A stretch of 23,440 nucleotides of DNA from Chloroflexota bacterium (GTDB lineage Bacteria > Chloroflexota > Dehalococcoidia > SM23-28-2 > RBG-16-64-32): assembly GCA_005882715.1 (NCBI GenBank), contig VBEI01000138.1, positions 1 through 23,440 of the forward strand. Direction: 5' to 3'. The notes beneath the pieces were generated by a model that saw only the letters and a list, made by a program, of their open reading frames with translations, was not told where the DNA came from and searched no databases. Below, piece after piece: positions 14,401 through 22,461 of the stretch. The translations under genes were made by a program, and so were the position numbers. Each line of letters starts with the position of its first letter. The stretch's first letter is position 1.

Positions 14401-16242
14401 CACGTGGTCTTCACCATGGGATGCCATGGTGGATTAAATGTTCCGGATCGCGCCGCTCGGCCCGTTGACCCAGGGCTGGGCGTAGACCCCTCGCTTGATT
14501 TTGCTCAGGCAATGGCCCGTCAGCGTGCGGTTTTTGTCGCCAGCACAGGTTATGGACTCGGTGATGACATTGGCCTCGGAGGCACCGAGCTTCTTCTCAC
14601 CATCTTCGCCAAGGAGATGATGCAAGGGGAAGTGTTCATCGGAAACGCGCTGACGGACGCCAAGCAGTCCTATCTGCTCAGCCTCCTCTCGATGACGCCC
14701 TACGATGAGAAGTCTTCGATCCAGCTCACAATGTACGGAATGCCGATGTACCAGGTGCGCGTCCCCCCCGGTACCGGCTCGATAACCGCTCTGCCGGCCG
14801 AGACGGCGCCCACTCAGACTTTTAGCTTGACCGTCCAGGATGGGGCCGCTACGACGACAACCACGCACAGCATTGAGCAGGTGACGACTGGCAGTGGAAG
14901 CTACTTCACGGCCGATGGCGATGCGCAGGCTACAGCGTTCCGACCGGTCGAGCCGCGAATCGTCATTCCGATACCTCCGGGACACACCGCCCAGGGAGTG
15001 CTCATAAAATCAGGAGCATATACGGATACTCCGGGCTTCAATCCGGTCATATCGCGGCCCACTCAGGACTGGCTGCTCAATCACCAAGAACCGCAGACAT
15101 GCTTAGATGCTTATTGGCCTTCTGTGCCGGTTACTTTGAATAGCGTCGACCCGGGAGGCGGACAAACGCTAGTCGTTACGCCAGGCCAGTTCCGCTGTAC
15201 GAGCGGTTCGGCGGCGACAGTCACAGGCATTCAACGCAACTATTCGTCGCTGACGGTCGAGCTGCTGCATTCCAACCCGGCGGATACGGAGCCGCCGACG
15301 GTCAACGAGATCAGCATGAGCCCGGGGGGCGGAACTAGCCTGAACGTTACAGTCAGGGCAAATGACCCTAGCGGCATCGCCAGGATAGTCCTGCTGAAAT
15401 ACAGCGGTGGCGCCTTTACGCCTCTCGAACTGAACCTGCCGCAACCGTTCCCAACCACAGGCACATTCACAATTAATGTGCCGAACGTTCAACCGAACGA
15501 CGACATAGCGGGCGAGGTGGTGGACGGGGCGGACAACATCGCTTACTTCACGGCGAAGGGGTCGATCGGGTTCACTTTCCTTAGCGTCGATCTCACGCCC
15601 GACCCTCAGTATGTAGCTCCCGGTTCGCCTGCGACCTTCCAGGTGAGCGTCCCCGACTTTGCCCAACTCGATGAGCCTTTCTACACGATAGACTTCGGAG
15701 ACGGCTTGTTTGGCAGCGGACCCGTGACGGGCACCAGCTTCACTGTCATGCATACCTACCCGAACGGCACCCAGTTCCCGACCACGGCCAAAATACGAGT
15801 CATGGACGCGGATGGGCGGCTCGGGACCGACACGGCGACTGTCCGTCTGCGCTGTGACCCGACCGGTGACTCACCGACCACTGGTACTGACTTCGTGGGT
15901 TGTGATGTCTCGACGTCGGCGACCACGATGACGATTGCTGTGCGAGTCGTCGGCACCATTGAAAACGCTTCTCAGTACCGGCTCAACATCCTGACGGCGA
16001 CGAAGAATGCGCAGCTGAAGTATGCCAACGGGAAGGTGACGAGCCCGCTGAGCAGCCTGGTGGTCACGCGCCCGGATCCTAGCGAGCTGCGCTTCACGTT
16101 CAGCCTCGCAGAGGTGGGCCTGACCAGTGGCGGCCAGCTGCAATGGTACGCGGAGGCACAGCACGGTGTGCCGGGGAATCCAAGTGTCGGCTTCCCGGAC
16201 CGCATGCCGGACAGCGGGTTTAAGACCTTTGTGGTACCCTGA
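11407..16242 (+). CDS. exported multidomain gingipain-like (C25) cysteine protease with PKD domains
   Basis: A 1611-aa secreted protein. The GTG start (GGGAG 4 nt upstream) gives a clean signal peptide: MNSKYGK, hydrophobic SIIVLTLLALVALG, probable cleavage after TGFA. An in-frame TTG at 11371 would place 12 extra residues before it. Domain order: a lectin-like N-domain (NPGFEQGLTSW); a PKD-like domain (about 232-308, TSFDPDGDAIVAWRWEING); a PPC-like part (YEPNNG near 425); an FQSGG tandem repeat (519-558); a C25/caspase-fold core (about 690-1120) with VVLAGDDDVIPQRR and LTDDYYVD. The likely catalytic His is 960 or 963 (AHYTHYL) and the Cys is C1006 (TMGCHGG). A C-terminal PKD-like domain (about 1395-1480, YTIDFGDG) and an unassigned tail follow. 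No Por/T9SS-type C-terminal signal or LPxTG anchor is seen. It likely acts on proteins outside the cell; the specificity is unknown. Confidence 0.8.
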   Translation: MNSKYGKLSASIIVLTLLALVALGTPSTGFALGGLQNPGFEQGLTSWTTSAVDAAVVVGTETSAQCPTYANMGGASVAPFKGAKSLRLGACRSINQSQPKGTNRASQTFTAISSPLRVAFRLFSWEHRGNDQLSIELKKGNQAVGTLQSPVSVPMAGVPGGQQTCSGALPCTFTIDAGNSGGFVATGWLTMAVDIPQSLMGQNLTLTYSVVGGKDNGFATWAYFDNVNTPPVARFDHPTVGVREGERVQFTDTSFDPDGDAIVAWRWEINGEVFNDQNPVYIFADQGTYSACLTVTDSFGDTNRACSGGSASDGTPISAVTVANQPPLVNALNVETLAGQPVGMFGRILEPGWQDVLSASWQVDGQSPTATITDDRMPLLATGIVNGQVTTATTLAGTLTVSDQDGGTGSDAFQVRVVPNDPQRYEPNNGLESAPLLTSDSTYLSWIQSVGDQDFFEVRLPGPDHPLLPAGGEVLVSLKGPAGAGLNADYDLVILSQLPGGVGGFQSGDAGQTSVNTFGFQSGGFQSGGFQSGGFQSGSIRPGGFQSGGFQSGGFQSGSALYPLSQMGLMGFNGLEGNGVGAADITLDELGLGNLNGSVSVAAYSGNHGTKQEVALARSAVPGTRFFIGVLGANGAFSASEPYTLQIETSVPLDLTSVLGPEVCSRPPMVGSDPSNPPTTTVVDLNPGFPSQDPAKTLIVTQRERIIALYDDPTTATNEGLARWNALLPKLQALAQHPNVQADLISVPSILYDNADRNPCSVDEANSLAAAIRGQIQARLGLDPGIQYVVLAGDDDVIPQRRVPDETIIGNESNYLFDALVNPGSPLFSSLLGGYILTDDYYVDDAPTPWNGRELYVPDRPISRLVETPEEIGAGADAFLASNGLLDYSSGASATALVTGYDFFTDGANVTAVNLASKLNTSTLINSTWTSDELRCAMLGQASGSLTGCGVRSVVAANAHYTHYLALAANGFGTHDFTDTLKSNEVAAAGGSTPVLQRHVVFTMGCHGGLNVPDRAARPVDPGLGVDPSLDFAQAMARQRAVFVASTGYGLGDDIGLGGTELLLTIFAKEMMQGEVFIGNALTDAKQSYLLSLLSMTPYDEKSSIQLTMYGMPMYQVRVPPGTGSITALPAETAPTQTFSLTVQDGAATTTTTHSIEQVTTGSGSYFTADGDAQATAFRPVEPRIVIPIPPGHTAQGVLIKSGAYTDTPGFNPVISRPTQDWLLNHQEPQTCLDAYWPSVPVTLNSVDPGGGQTLVVTPGQFRCTSGSAATVTGIQRNYSSLTVELLHSNPADTEPPTVNEISMSPGGGTSLNVTVRANDPSGIARIVLLKYSGGAFTPLELNLPQPFPTTGTFTINVPNVQPNDDIAGEVVDGADNIAYFTAKGSIGFTFLSVDLTPDPQYVAPGSPATFQVSVPDFAQLDEPFYTIDFGDGLFGSGPVTGTSFTVMHTYPNGTQFPTTAKIRVMDADGRLGTDTATVRLRCDPTGDSPTTGTDFVGCDVSTSATTMTIAVRVVGTIENASQYRLNILTATKNAQLKYANGKVTSPLSSLVVTRPDPSELRFTFSLAEVGLTSGGQLQWYAEAQHGVPGNPSVGFPDRMPDSGFKTFVVP
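12961..13080 (+). repeat. 15-bp tandem repeat encoding FQSGG
   Basis: Eight 15-bp units in frame. The first four are identical (GGCTTCCAGAGCGGC), the fifth is divergent (encodes SIRPG), and the last three carry only synonymous changes. Two looser FQSG copies precede them (near 12919 and within 12949-12960). The identical units point to recent expansion by slippage; the tract probably forms a flexible or stacked linker between the PPC-like part and the protease. Confidence 0.85.
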
Positions 16243-16274
16243 AGCGACGAAAGATGCTTAAGCTTTAGCGTTCT

Positions 16275-16297
16275 CCCGCCTGTCGTCCCGAGGCGGG
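16275..16297. repeat. GC-rich hairpin between protease and cyclase genes
   Basis: CCCGCCT and AGGCGGG form a 7-bp stem with a 9-nt loop, extendable by two pairs across a bulged G. It starts 33 nt after the protease stop and has no T-run, so it is not a standard terminator. It may be a dispersed palindromic repeat or an mRNA-end stabiliser. Confidence 0.4.
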
Positions 16298-16334
16298 GAG
16301 CGGGAATAGCCGTTGAGGGCGAGGCGGGGCCTCG

Positions 16335-19300
16335 ATGCAAAAAACATATCGCACGGGCGAGGAGACGCTGCTGCGCGCGTACCTGCCCGCAACACTTGTC
16401 GAACAGTGGGCGCTCCGGCCGGAGCAACACCCGTTGTGGGGCGTCTGGCTGAAGGGGTCGCTGATGTTCTGCGACGTCTCGGGCTTCACGGCGATGTCCG
16501 AAAAACTGGCGCAGGTCGGCAGGGAGGGCGCGGAGTTGATGGCGTCCGTCCTCAATGGCTTCTTTGAGCGCATGCTCGCCATTGCCGACGGTTGGGGCGG
16601 CGCCCAGATGAAGTTCGGCGGCGATGCGATGCTTCTTCTCTTCTCGGGAGACCAGCATGCCGACCGCGCGGCGGCTGCCGGCATTGAGATGCAGGCTGCG
16701 ATGGGCGACTTCCGCCGGCTGCTTGTCGCAAATGAGACGTACCGCCTGAGGATGCGTGTCGCCATCCACAGCGGCCGGTTCTACGGGGCGTCGGTGGGAC
16801 AGACGGATGGAACACTTCACTATTTGCTCATAGGCCCGGACGTGAACCGAACTGCCTCAATCGAAGGGGCTGGTGAGCCAGGGCAGGTGGTGGTGAGCCC
16901 CGAGGCGGCCGCGGAACTGAGCCCGGGCTGTCGGCTGGTGGCTCGCGACGGCGTTTGGCGAGTGCGCCGGTTGAAACAGCCGGCCAGACCGGCGTTAGAG
17001 CATCACCTCCCGGCTTCGAGCGACTCGCTCAAGCGTTACCTCCTAGCGCCCCTTGCGACTCCACTCTTAGAAGGCCGCCTCCCGAGCTTTTCCGGCGAAC
17101 ATCGCCGCGTTACCGCCGTATTCATCAACCTAATCGGCCTTGCTCGGCTCCTCGAAACCCATGGCGAGGCGCAGGCTCTGGCACAGGCCGATACTTACGT
17201 GAAAATGCTGATCGGCGCCGTCGAGCGGCACGGTGGATTCCTCGCGGCGAGCGACCTCGCGCCCGAAGGCGACAAACTAATCTGCCTCTTTGGGGCGCCT
17301 TTATCCGTGGAGCGCGAGGAGAGGGCAGCTCTCCGCGCCGCACTGGAATTGGACCGCGAGTTCCGCTCGTCAGGTCTCAAGTTGAGGCACAGGATTGGTA
17401 TCAGTTCCGGGTTTGTCTTCGCGGGAGAGATCGGGTCGTCAACGCGGCGCGAATACACGGTAATCGGCGACACCGTGAACTTGGCTGCTCGCCTCATGGC
17501 GGCATCACAGCCGGGACAGATTCTCATATCCAAAGCTACGATCGAGCGCGCAGGCAGCGGGTTCGATGTTCAGCGGCTGAGGCCATTGCGAGTCAAGGGG
17601 AAGGCGGCGCCGGTGGCCGTCTATCGCCTGCGAGATGCCGCCTCGGAGCATCTAGTTGAACAAGATCGCGATACAGGCCCGCTCGTAGGCCGTGACCGCG
17701 AGCTGGCAGCGCTCTCAGGACTCGCCCGGGAGATTCTGAAGCGCAGAAGAGGTCGGTGGGCCTACCTATGGGGAGAGCCGGGCATCGGAAAGTCCCGCCT
17801 GACGAGGGAACTTGCCGCTCAGCTTGAAGCAGCAGGCTGGCGGCAGATTAAAGCCACCTGCCAGGTGCACACGTGGCATACGCCCTTTGCCCCCTGGCGT
17901 GAAGCTCTGAGGACGCTATTGAATTTTCGTCCCGATGAGACTGCGGCAGAGCTGGCGGAAAGGCTATCCTCGGCCATCGAGAAGGCTCGGCCGGATCTCG
18001 CTCCGTACGCTGCGTTGGTCGGTGAATTGCTCTCGCTGCCCGTACCTGATGTACCAGCGATCTCTTCTCTTGATCCCAATTCGCGCCGCCGTCAACTCAC
18101 GTCTTTACTGGTGGCGCTCATAGAATCGGTCGCGAAGGTCCAACCAGTCCTGCTTGTCTTCGAGGATGCACACTGGGCGGATACACCATCATCAGAGTTG
18201 TTGACAGAGGTCCTTGCGTCTAGCGCCCGTTACCTCGCCGTTGTTACCTCCCGCGTGCCGGAGGCGGCCCCAGAGCTCTCGGCTGCGCGAGCCCCTGTCC
18301 GCATTCATCTTCCAGAACTGAACCAGGACGCGGCGCGCATTCTGGTGACGTCTACATCCAGATTAAGCGAGCAGGTGCTCGAGACTGTCGTCGCGAGAGC
18401 GCAGGGAAATCCTCTGTTTCTCCAGGAGATCGCGCGCCTGGATCTCACGAGCGCCGACTCCATTCCGGAGACAATAAATGACGTAATCTTGACCCGGCTT
18501 GACCGCCTGGCGCCGCAAGAAAAGAGGGTATTGCGTCTGGCGTCTGTCATAGGTCCTTCATTCGATTCGCGACAGCTCTATGTTCTGGCTGGTGGCAACC
18601 CAGCATCCGTGCTGGTGGATGCGGCCCTTATCGAGCTGGGTCAGCTGGGCTTCACGCGAAAGCAGGAGGAAGGCGCGGCCGGGTACGCCTTCTCGCACAT
18701 GCTGACGCGCGAAGTGGCTTACGAGACTCTGCCGTATGCTCAACGCCGCCAGTTGCACAAGCGGGTCGCACAGCAGATCGAGCATGAGTACGTAGCGAGG
18801 ATGGATTCGCCGTGCGAGCTGCTCCTGCATCATTATGAGCTGGCCGGCGACCAGTCCAAGGTAATCCGGTACGCAACAATATCCGGCGATAAGGCGTTGG
18901 CCGTATTCGCGCTCAAGGAGAGCCTGGAATACTACCAGCGGTCGTTGTCTGTCGTGTCGGCCCTTGGTAAGGGGTTCGAGGGCGACCGAAGTCAGCTGTT
19001 GGAACGCTTGGGTGACTGCCTGGATACGATGGGTCGCCATAGAGAGGCCGCAGAGAAGTTGGCGGACGCCCTTCACGAATGGCGTAACTGGCGCAAAAGG
19101 CCGCGTCTCGTGCCTATGAGGGATAGCGTGCGCTTGCGTGAGGCGATTTTATGCAGGAAAGTCGCTGTCTCCTATGAACGGTGCTCGGACTACGAGCAGG
19201 CCTTGCGCTGGCTCGATGAAGCCTTGTCGATCTTACCAACTCGCGCCGGTCGCATTGCCGCGCAGATATACGCCACGAAATGCTTGACGTTCTTTCGCAA

Positions 19301-20285
19301 AGGAGCATACGAGCAATCGATCAATTGGGGACGGCGAGGGCTCGTCTTGGCCCGGCGGAGTCGCGACCGGCGGCTCCTGGCCTACGCGCACCATATTCTG
19401 TCAGGTGCCTGTAGGGAGTTGGGCAAGTTGAAGCAGGCGCTACAGCACGACCGCCTTTCATCGCGGTTGTACCATGAGCTGACAGATTTCGCCGGGCAGG
19501 CTCGGGCGAATAGCAATCTCGGACTCTCTTACCAGATGGTTGGGATTCTAGACGCGGCGCTATATCACTATGAGGTGGCGCTGAGCGCGGACAAGAGAAT
19601 CGGGAATGTCAGCCACGCGGCCATAGTGCATAACAATCTGAGTGAAGTGCTGCTAATGCAAGGTCGTCTGGAAGAAGCCAAGGCTCACCTAGAGCAAACG
19701 CTAAGGGCATGCCGGGAAGGGAGCGGACGAGCAGCGTTGGCCGGCCTGGCCGAGGTAAATCTCAGCCGATGCTATGCGCGACAGGGCGACTTAAACGCAG
19801 CCGCTCGTCATCTCCAGCGAGGCCTGCGCCTCCTGAGCGGTGTGGGCGCTGAGGGACTACTGACCGAAGCGCTTCTGCAGAGGATCGAGCTGCAGTTGGC
19901 GGCTGGACGAGCCAGGCGAGCACGGAATGAGTGCCGCCGGGTGCTTCAAAACGTCGGCGGGCTCGAAGCAAAGGTGCTTGAAGCGCGCGGCGAACGTCTT
20001 CTGGGACAGGCCGAAGCATCCCTTGGCGATTCCGAGCGTGCGGGCGGCCACCTGCGCACGAGTATCACGATAGCGCGGCAGGCCGGTGCGGAGTACGAAG
20101 AGGCGCTCTCGCTTTTGGCGCTCGCCCGCCTCAATCTCGATACACTGCGTACAAGTCGGTCGGCCGGGCGGCCTTTTCGGCGAGCCGCGAAAATGTTGGC
20201 CCGCATGGGCGCCTCGCTGGACATCGCGGGGTTAGAAGGCCTCGTCGATAGACAACATCGGACTCTTCGGCCGGTCGCCTCTTAA
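16335..20285 (+). CDS. double adenylate/guanylate cyclase - AAA ATPase - TPR regulator
   Basis: A 1316-aa cytoplasmic signalling protein. The first class III cyclase domain (about residues 38-200) has both metal Asp motifs, FCDVSGFT (D47) and FGGDAM (D97). The second (about 255-415) ends with the classic VIGDTVNLAARL but its first metal position reads VFINLIG, with Asn for Asp, so it may be regulatory or pair with the first. An AAA/STAND-type ATPase follows: VGRDRELAAL, Walker A GEPGIGKS (K486) and Walker B VFEDAHWAD (D611). Residues from about 830 onward form TPR-like helical repeats (ALRWLDEALSI, HNNLSEVLLMQGRLEEAKAHL). Such proteins are thought to sense ligands through the ATPase/TPR part; the signal here is unknown. 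The ATG at 16335 has GAGGCGGGG upstream. It lies 92 bp after the protease gene and may share its transcript. Confidence 0.9.
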   Translation: MQKTYRTGEETLLRAYLPATLVEQWALRPEQHPLWGVWLKGSLMFCDVSGFTAMSEKLAQVGREGAELMASVLNGFFERMLAIADGWGGAQMKFGGDAMLLLFSGDQHADRAAAAGIEMQAAMGDFRRLLVANETYRLRMRVAIHSGRFYGASVGQTDGTLHYLLIGPDVNRTASIEGAGEPGQVVVSPEAAAELSPGCRLVARDGVWRVRRLKQPARPALEHHLPASSDSLKRYLLAPLATPLLEGRLPSFSGEHRRVTAVFINLIGLARLLETHGEAQALAQADTYVKMLIGAVERHGGFLAASDLAPEGDKLICLFGAPLSVEREERAALRAALELDREFRSSGLKLRHRIGISSGFVFAGEIGSSTRREYTVIGDTVNLAARLMAASQPGQILISKATIERAGSGFDVQRLRPLRVKGKAAPVAVYRLRDAASEHLVEQDRDTGPLVGRDRELAALSGLAREILKRRRGRWAYLWGEPGIGKSRLTRELAAQLEAAGWRQIKATCQVHTWHTPFAPWREALRTLLNFRPDETAAELAERLSSAIEKARPDLAPYAALVGELLSLPVPDVPAISSLDPNSRRRQLTSLLVALIESVAKVQPVLLVFEDAHWADTPSSELLTEVLASSARYLAVVTSRVPEAAPELSAARAPVRIHLPELNQDAARILVTSTSRLSEQVLETVVARAQGNPLFLQEIARLDLTSADSIPETINDVILTRLDRLAPQEKRVLRLASVIGPSFDSRQLYVLAGGNPASVLVDAALIELGQLGFTRKQEEGAAGYAFSHMLTREVAYETLPYAQRRQLHKRVAQQIEHEYVARMDSPCELLLHHYELAGDQSKVIRYATISGDKALAVFALKESLEYYQRSLSVVSALGKGFEGDRSQLLERLGDCLDTMGRHREAAEKLADALHEWRNWRKRPRLVPMRDSVRLREAILCRKVAVSYERCSDYEQALRWLDEALSILPTRAGRIAAQIYATKCLTFFRKGAYEQSINWGRRGLVLARRSRDRRLLAYAHHILSGACRELGKLKQALQHDRLSSRLYHELTDFAGQARANSNLGLSYQMVGILDAALYHYEVALSADKRIGNVSHAAIVHNNLSEVLLMQGRLEEAKAHLEQTLRACREGSGRAALAGLAEVNLSRCYARQGDLNAAARHLQRGLRLLSGVGAEGLLTEALLQRIELQLAAGRARRARNECRRVLQNVGGLEAKVLEARGERLLGQAEASLGDSERAGGHLRTSITIARQAGAEYEEALSLLALARLNLDTLRTSRSAGRPFRRAAKMLARMGASLDIAGLEGLVDRQHRTLRPVAS

Positions 20286-20673
20286 TTTCGTTCGGCTGCC
20301 GCGATCTTGCGTGAGCAAGCGACTCCTGATGGAGTGTCGCTAGCACGGCCAGGTGAAGTCGGTATTTCGCAACTCCTACCTGTCTATGGACCCGATGCCC
20401 ACGCTTGGTGAGTCCTTCGTGACACGACGGCTCGATCCATAGTTTCCGAACTGGGTGACCCGCCCGGCACGTACTAAGAGTTGTTGTGACTAACGTCCCC
20501 GACCACACAAGGCGTGAATCATTGGGGGCAAACAGGTCCGATATTGGGGGGGGCCGCGCCAAGTCTGCCGACGTATGGCCCACTTGACAATAACCATACT
20601 CGCTGATTACTGTCGGCTCACAGCACCAACCTGGGGATCAAGCCGCTTTGGAACTCGCGAAGGGATTGGAAGC
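20286..20673. other. 388-bp intergenic region before the second exported protein
   Basis: It contains two small hairpins after the cyclase gene (CTTGC-GTGA-GCAAG at 20306-20319; GCGAC-TCC-TGAT-GGA...GTCGC at 20319-20340) without T-runs. There is also a run of eight G (20546-20553) and a TTGACA at 20584. A 150-codon reverse frame crossing this region has no recognisable motif or ribosome site. Confidence 0.5.
20584..20610 (+). promoter_or_regulatory. possible promoter of the second exported protein gene
   Basis: A perfect TTGACA (20584-20589) lies 85 bp before the GTG start. The best -10 candidate, GATTAC 15 bp away, is weak. Transcription from here would exclude the in-frame ATG at 20575 as the start. 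Confidence 0.3.
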
Positions 20674-22278
20674 GTGAAGGCTCGATCGAACGCGGTATCG
20701 ATCGTATTACTGCTGCCAATCCTCGCCTTCGTGGTCACGCTGACCGTTCCTGTATCCGCACAGGCACCCGCAGATTTACCAACTGGCCTTACCCCTCGCC
20801 AGAGGGGACACGAACTTGTGCCCGACCCCGACGCGGTCGCCCGCGCGAAAGAAGCAGCGGCGCAAGCAGCCGAAGGTGATTCCGTAGCGAAGCCAGAAAT
20901 CAACGTGGCGGCGCCTGTGAGTCTAGCTGGCTTTGACGGCATCTACGACACCTCCACAGGCCCCCCGGATACGACCATCGCAGTTGGCTCGACGCGCCTG
21001 ATCGAGATGGTGAACAGCCGGTTCGGCATCTACGACCGCAGCAGCAATCTCCTCTCCGAGGGGCCGTTGCGCGATTTGGTCGGAGCCACCTCAGCTGATT
21101 TCATCTCGGACCCCCAAGTGATGTGGGATCCCGAAACCGAGCGCTTCTTCTTCGTGATTTTTGAGAATCACGCCAATGGCCCTACAAGCCCCGACGAAGG
21201 GTTGGCCTGGGGGTTCTCACGCAATGCGTCCCCCAGTTCAGCAGCCGACTGGTGCCAGTACTTCAGCCGCTTTTCTTACGCAGGCACGTCCTTTCCGGAT
21301 TTTCCCAGGTTAGGGGACACCAAGGGCTTCCTGCTGATCGGGACCAACCGCTTCAGCCTGTCCGAGTCTTATTTGGGAGCCGATCTTGCCTGGATCACGA
21401 AGCCAGGACCGGGAACGAAGTGCCGATCAGAACGCTCATTTCGCAAAGGGAATTTCACTGACCTCCGCAATGCGGACGGAACTCAAACGTTTACTCCGGT
21501 CCCCGCACGTCAAGTCGACGGCTCACGCGACGGCTGGGTCGTCGCCACACCCTTTCCCTGGAGCGCGCCGAACGCGCTGACGCTATATCGTGTGGAGCGG
21601 AAAGGTGCCGGTCTCGCACTTAGTGCTCCTGCGTCAGTTGCAGTACCCACCTACCGCACACCTCCTAACGCGCCACAAGCGGGTACAACGTCGAGCGGGT
21701 CGCCGGCGCCCTACATCGATACTCTCAGCGGGAAGCTGACTCAGGCCTACTCGTCCTTCGATCCTCGATTCGGTAATATAGCGGTTTGGACCGCCCATAC
21801 TGTAGCAGGAGGCGCAGGGTCGGAGCTCAGGTGGTACGAGATCGATCCAGCCGATCTGACGCTTGACCAATGGGGAGAAGTATCCGACCCCACGTTGTAT
21901 GCTTTCAACGGCGCAATTGCGCCCGATCGCGCTGTAGATGGCAGTCAGGCGCTGTTTGGGAGCGCGGCAGTGCTTGGTTTCTCCACATCTTCAGCGACGT
22001 CATTTCCGGCAGTTCAGATGGTTTCGAAGGTCGCCGACAATCCCCAATCTGGCTTCGTTTTGGTGACTCAATCACCCGGGCCAAACGTCGATTTCAACTG
22101 CTTCCAGCCGACCCGGCCTGCTTGCCGTTGGGGTGATTACTCAGGTGCGGCTCCCGATCCAGTGGCTTCGGCTGATTCAACCACAGGAGTTGTTTGGCTA
22201 AGTAATCAATGGAATGTGGCGAGCGTGACCGACGATGACGTCGATTGGCGGACGTGGAATTGGACGGCCCGACCCTGA
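20674..22278 (+). CDS. exported protein of unknown function, possibly a beta-propeller
   Basis: A 534-aa protein with a signal peptide: the GTG start gives MKARSNAVSIVLLLPILAFV, then cleavage likely after VPVSA, before QAPAD. An upstream in-frame ATG (20575) would bury the signal under 33 extra residues, so GTG with the AAGGGA motif upstream is preferred. The mature part has repeated strand-like units: DTTIAVGSTRLIEMVNSRFGIYD, DPQVMWDPETERFFFVIFE, FPRLGDTKGFLLIGTNRFS, APYIDTLSGKLTQAYSSFDP and CRWGDYSGAAPDP. Asp-rich turns recur at roughly blade-sized intervals, which suggests a propeller, but I see no catalytic set. No anchor or sorting signal is present. It is separated from the cyclase gene by 388 bp and was possibly acquired or regulated separately. 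Confidence 0.75.
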   Translation: MKARSNAVSIVLLLPILAFVVTLTVPVSAQAPADLPTGLTPRQRGHELVPDPDAVARAKEAAAQAAEGDSVAKPEINVAAPVSLAGFDGIYDTSTGPPDTTIAVGSTRLIEMVNSRFGIYDRSSNLLSEGPLRDLVGATSADFISDPQVMWDPETERFFFVIFENHANGPTSPDEGLAWGFSRNASPSSAADWCQYFSRFSYAGTSFPDFPRLGDTKGFLLIGTNRFSLSESYLGADLAWITKPGPGTKCRSERSFRKGNFTDLRNADGTQTFTPVPARQVDGSRDGWVVATPFPWSAPNALTLYRVERKGAGLALSAPASVAVPTYRTPPNAPQAGTTSSGSPAPYIDTLSGKLTQAYSSFDPRFGNIAVWTAHTVAGGAGSELRWYEIDPADLTLDQWGEVSDPTLYAFNGAIAPDRAVDGSQALFGSAAVLGFSTSSATSFPAVQMVSKVADNPQSGFVLVTQSPGPNVDFNCFQPTRPACRWGDYSGAAPDPVASADSTTGVVWLSNQWNVASVTDDDVDWRTWNWTARP

Positions 22279-22461
22279 CAAATGAGGCGTAGTCGAGAGT
22301 AAGAAGGCGTTGGCCGCCCGGTAGCGGTGTTTACCGTGGCTGGCTTGTTGCCCGCTCACGCAGAGCGATCGGCCATTCTCGAATGTGTTCCGCTGTCACC
22401 TGAGTGAGCCTGTGGAATCCTTTGCCGCTGCACAAGCCGCGCACCCACGCACCCCGCGCCC

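Noticed and set aside
15972..16820. 282-codon reverse-strand frame
   Set aside because: It overlaps the ends of two strong plus-strand genes and shows shadow composition.
20131..20583. 150-codon reverse frame spanning the cyclase end and the intergenic gap
   Set aside because: No ribosome site, no recognisable motif, and one third lies antisense to the cyclase gene. A decayed gene cannot be excluded.
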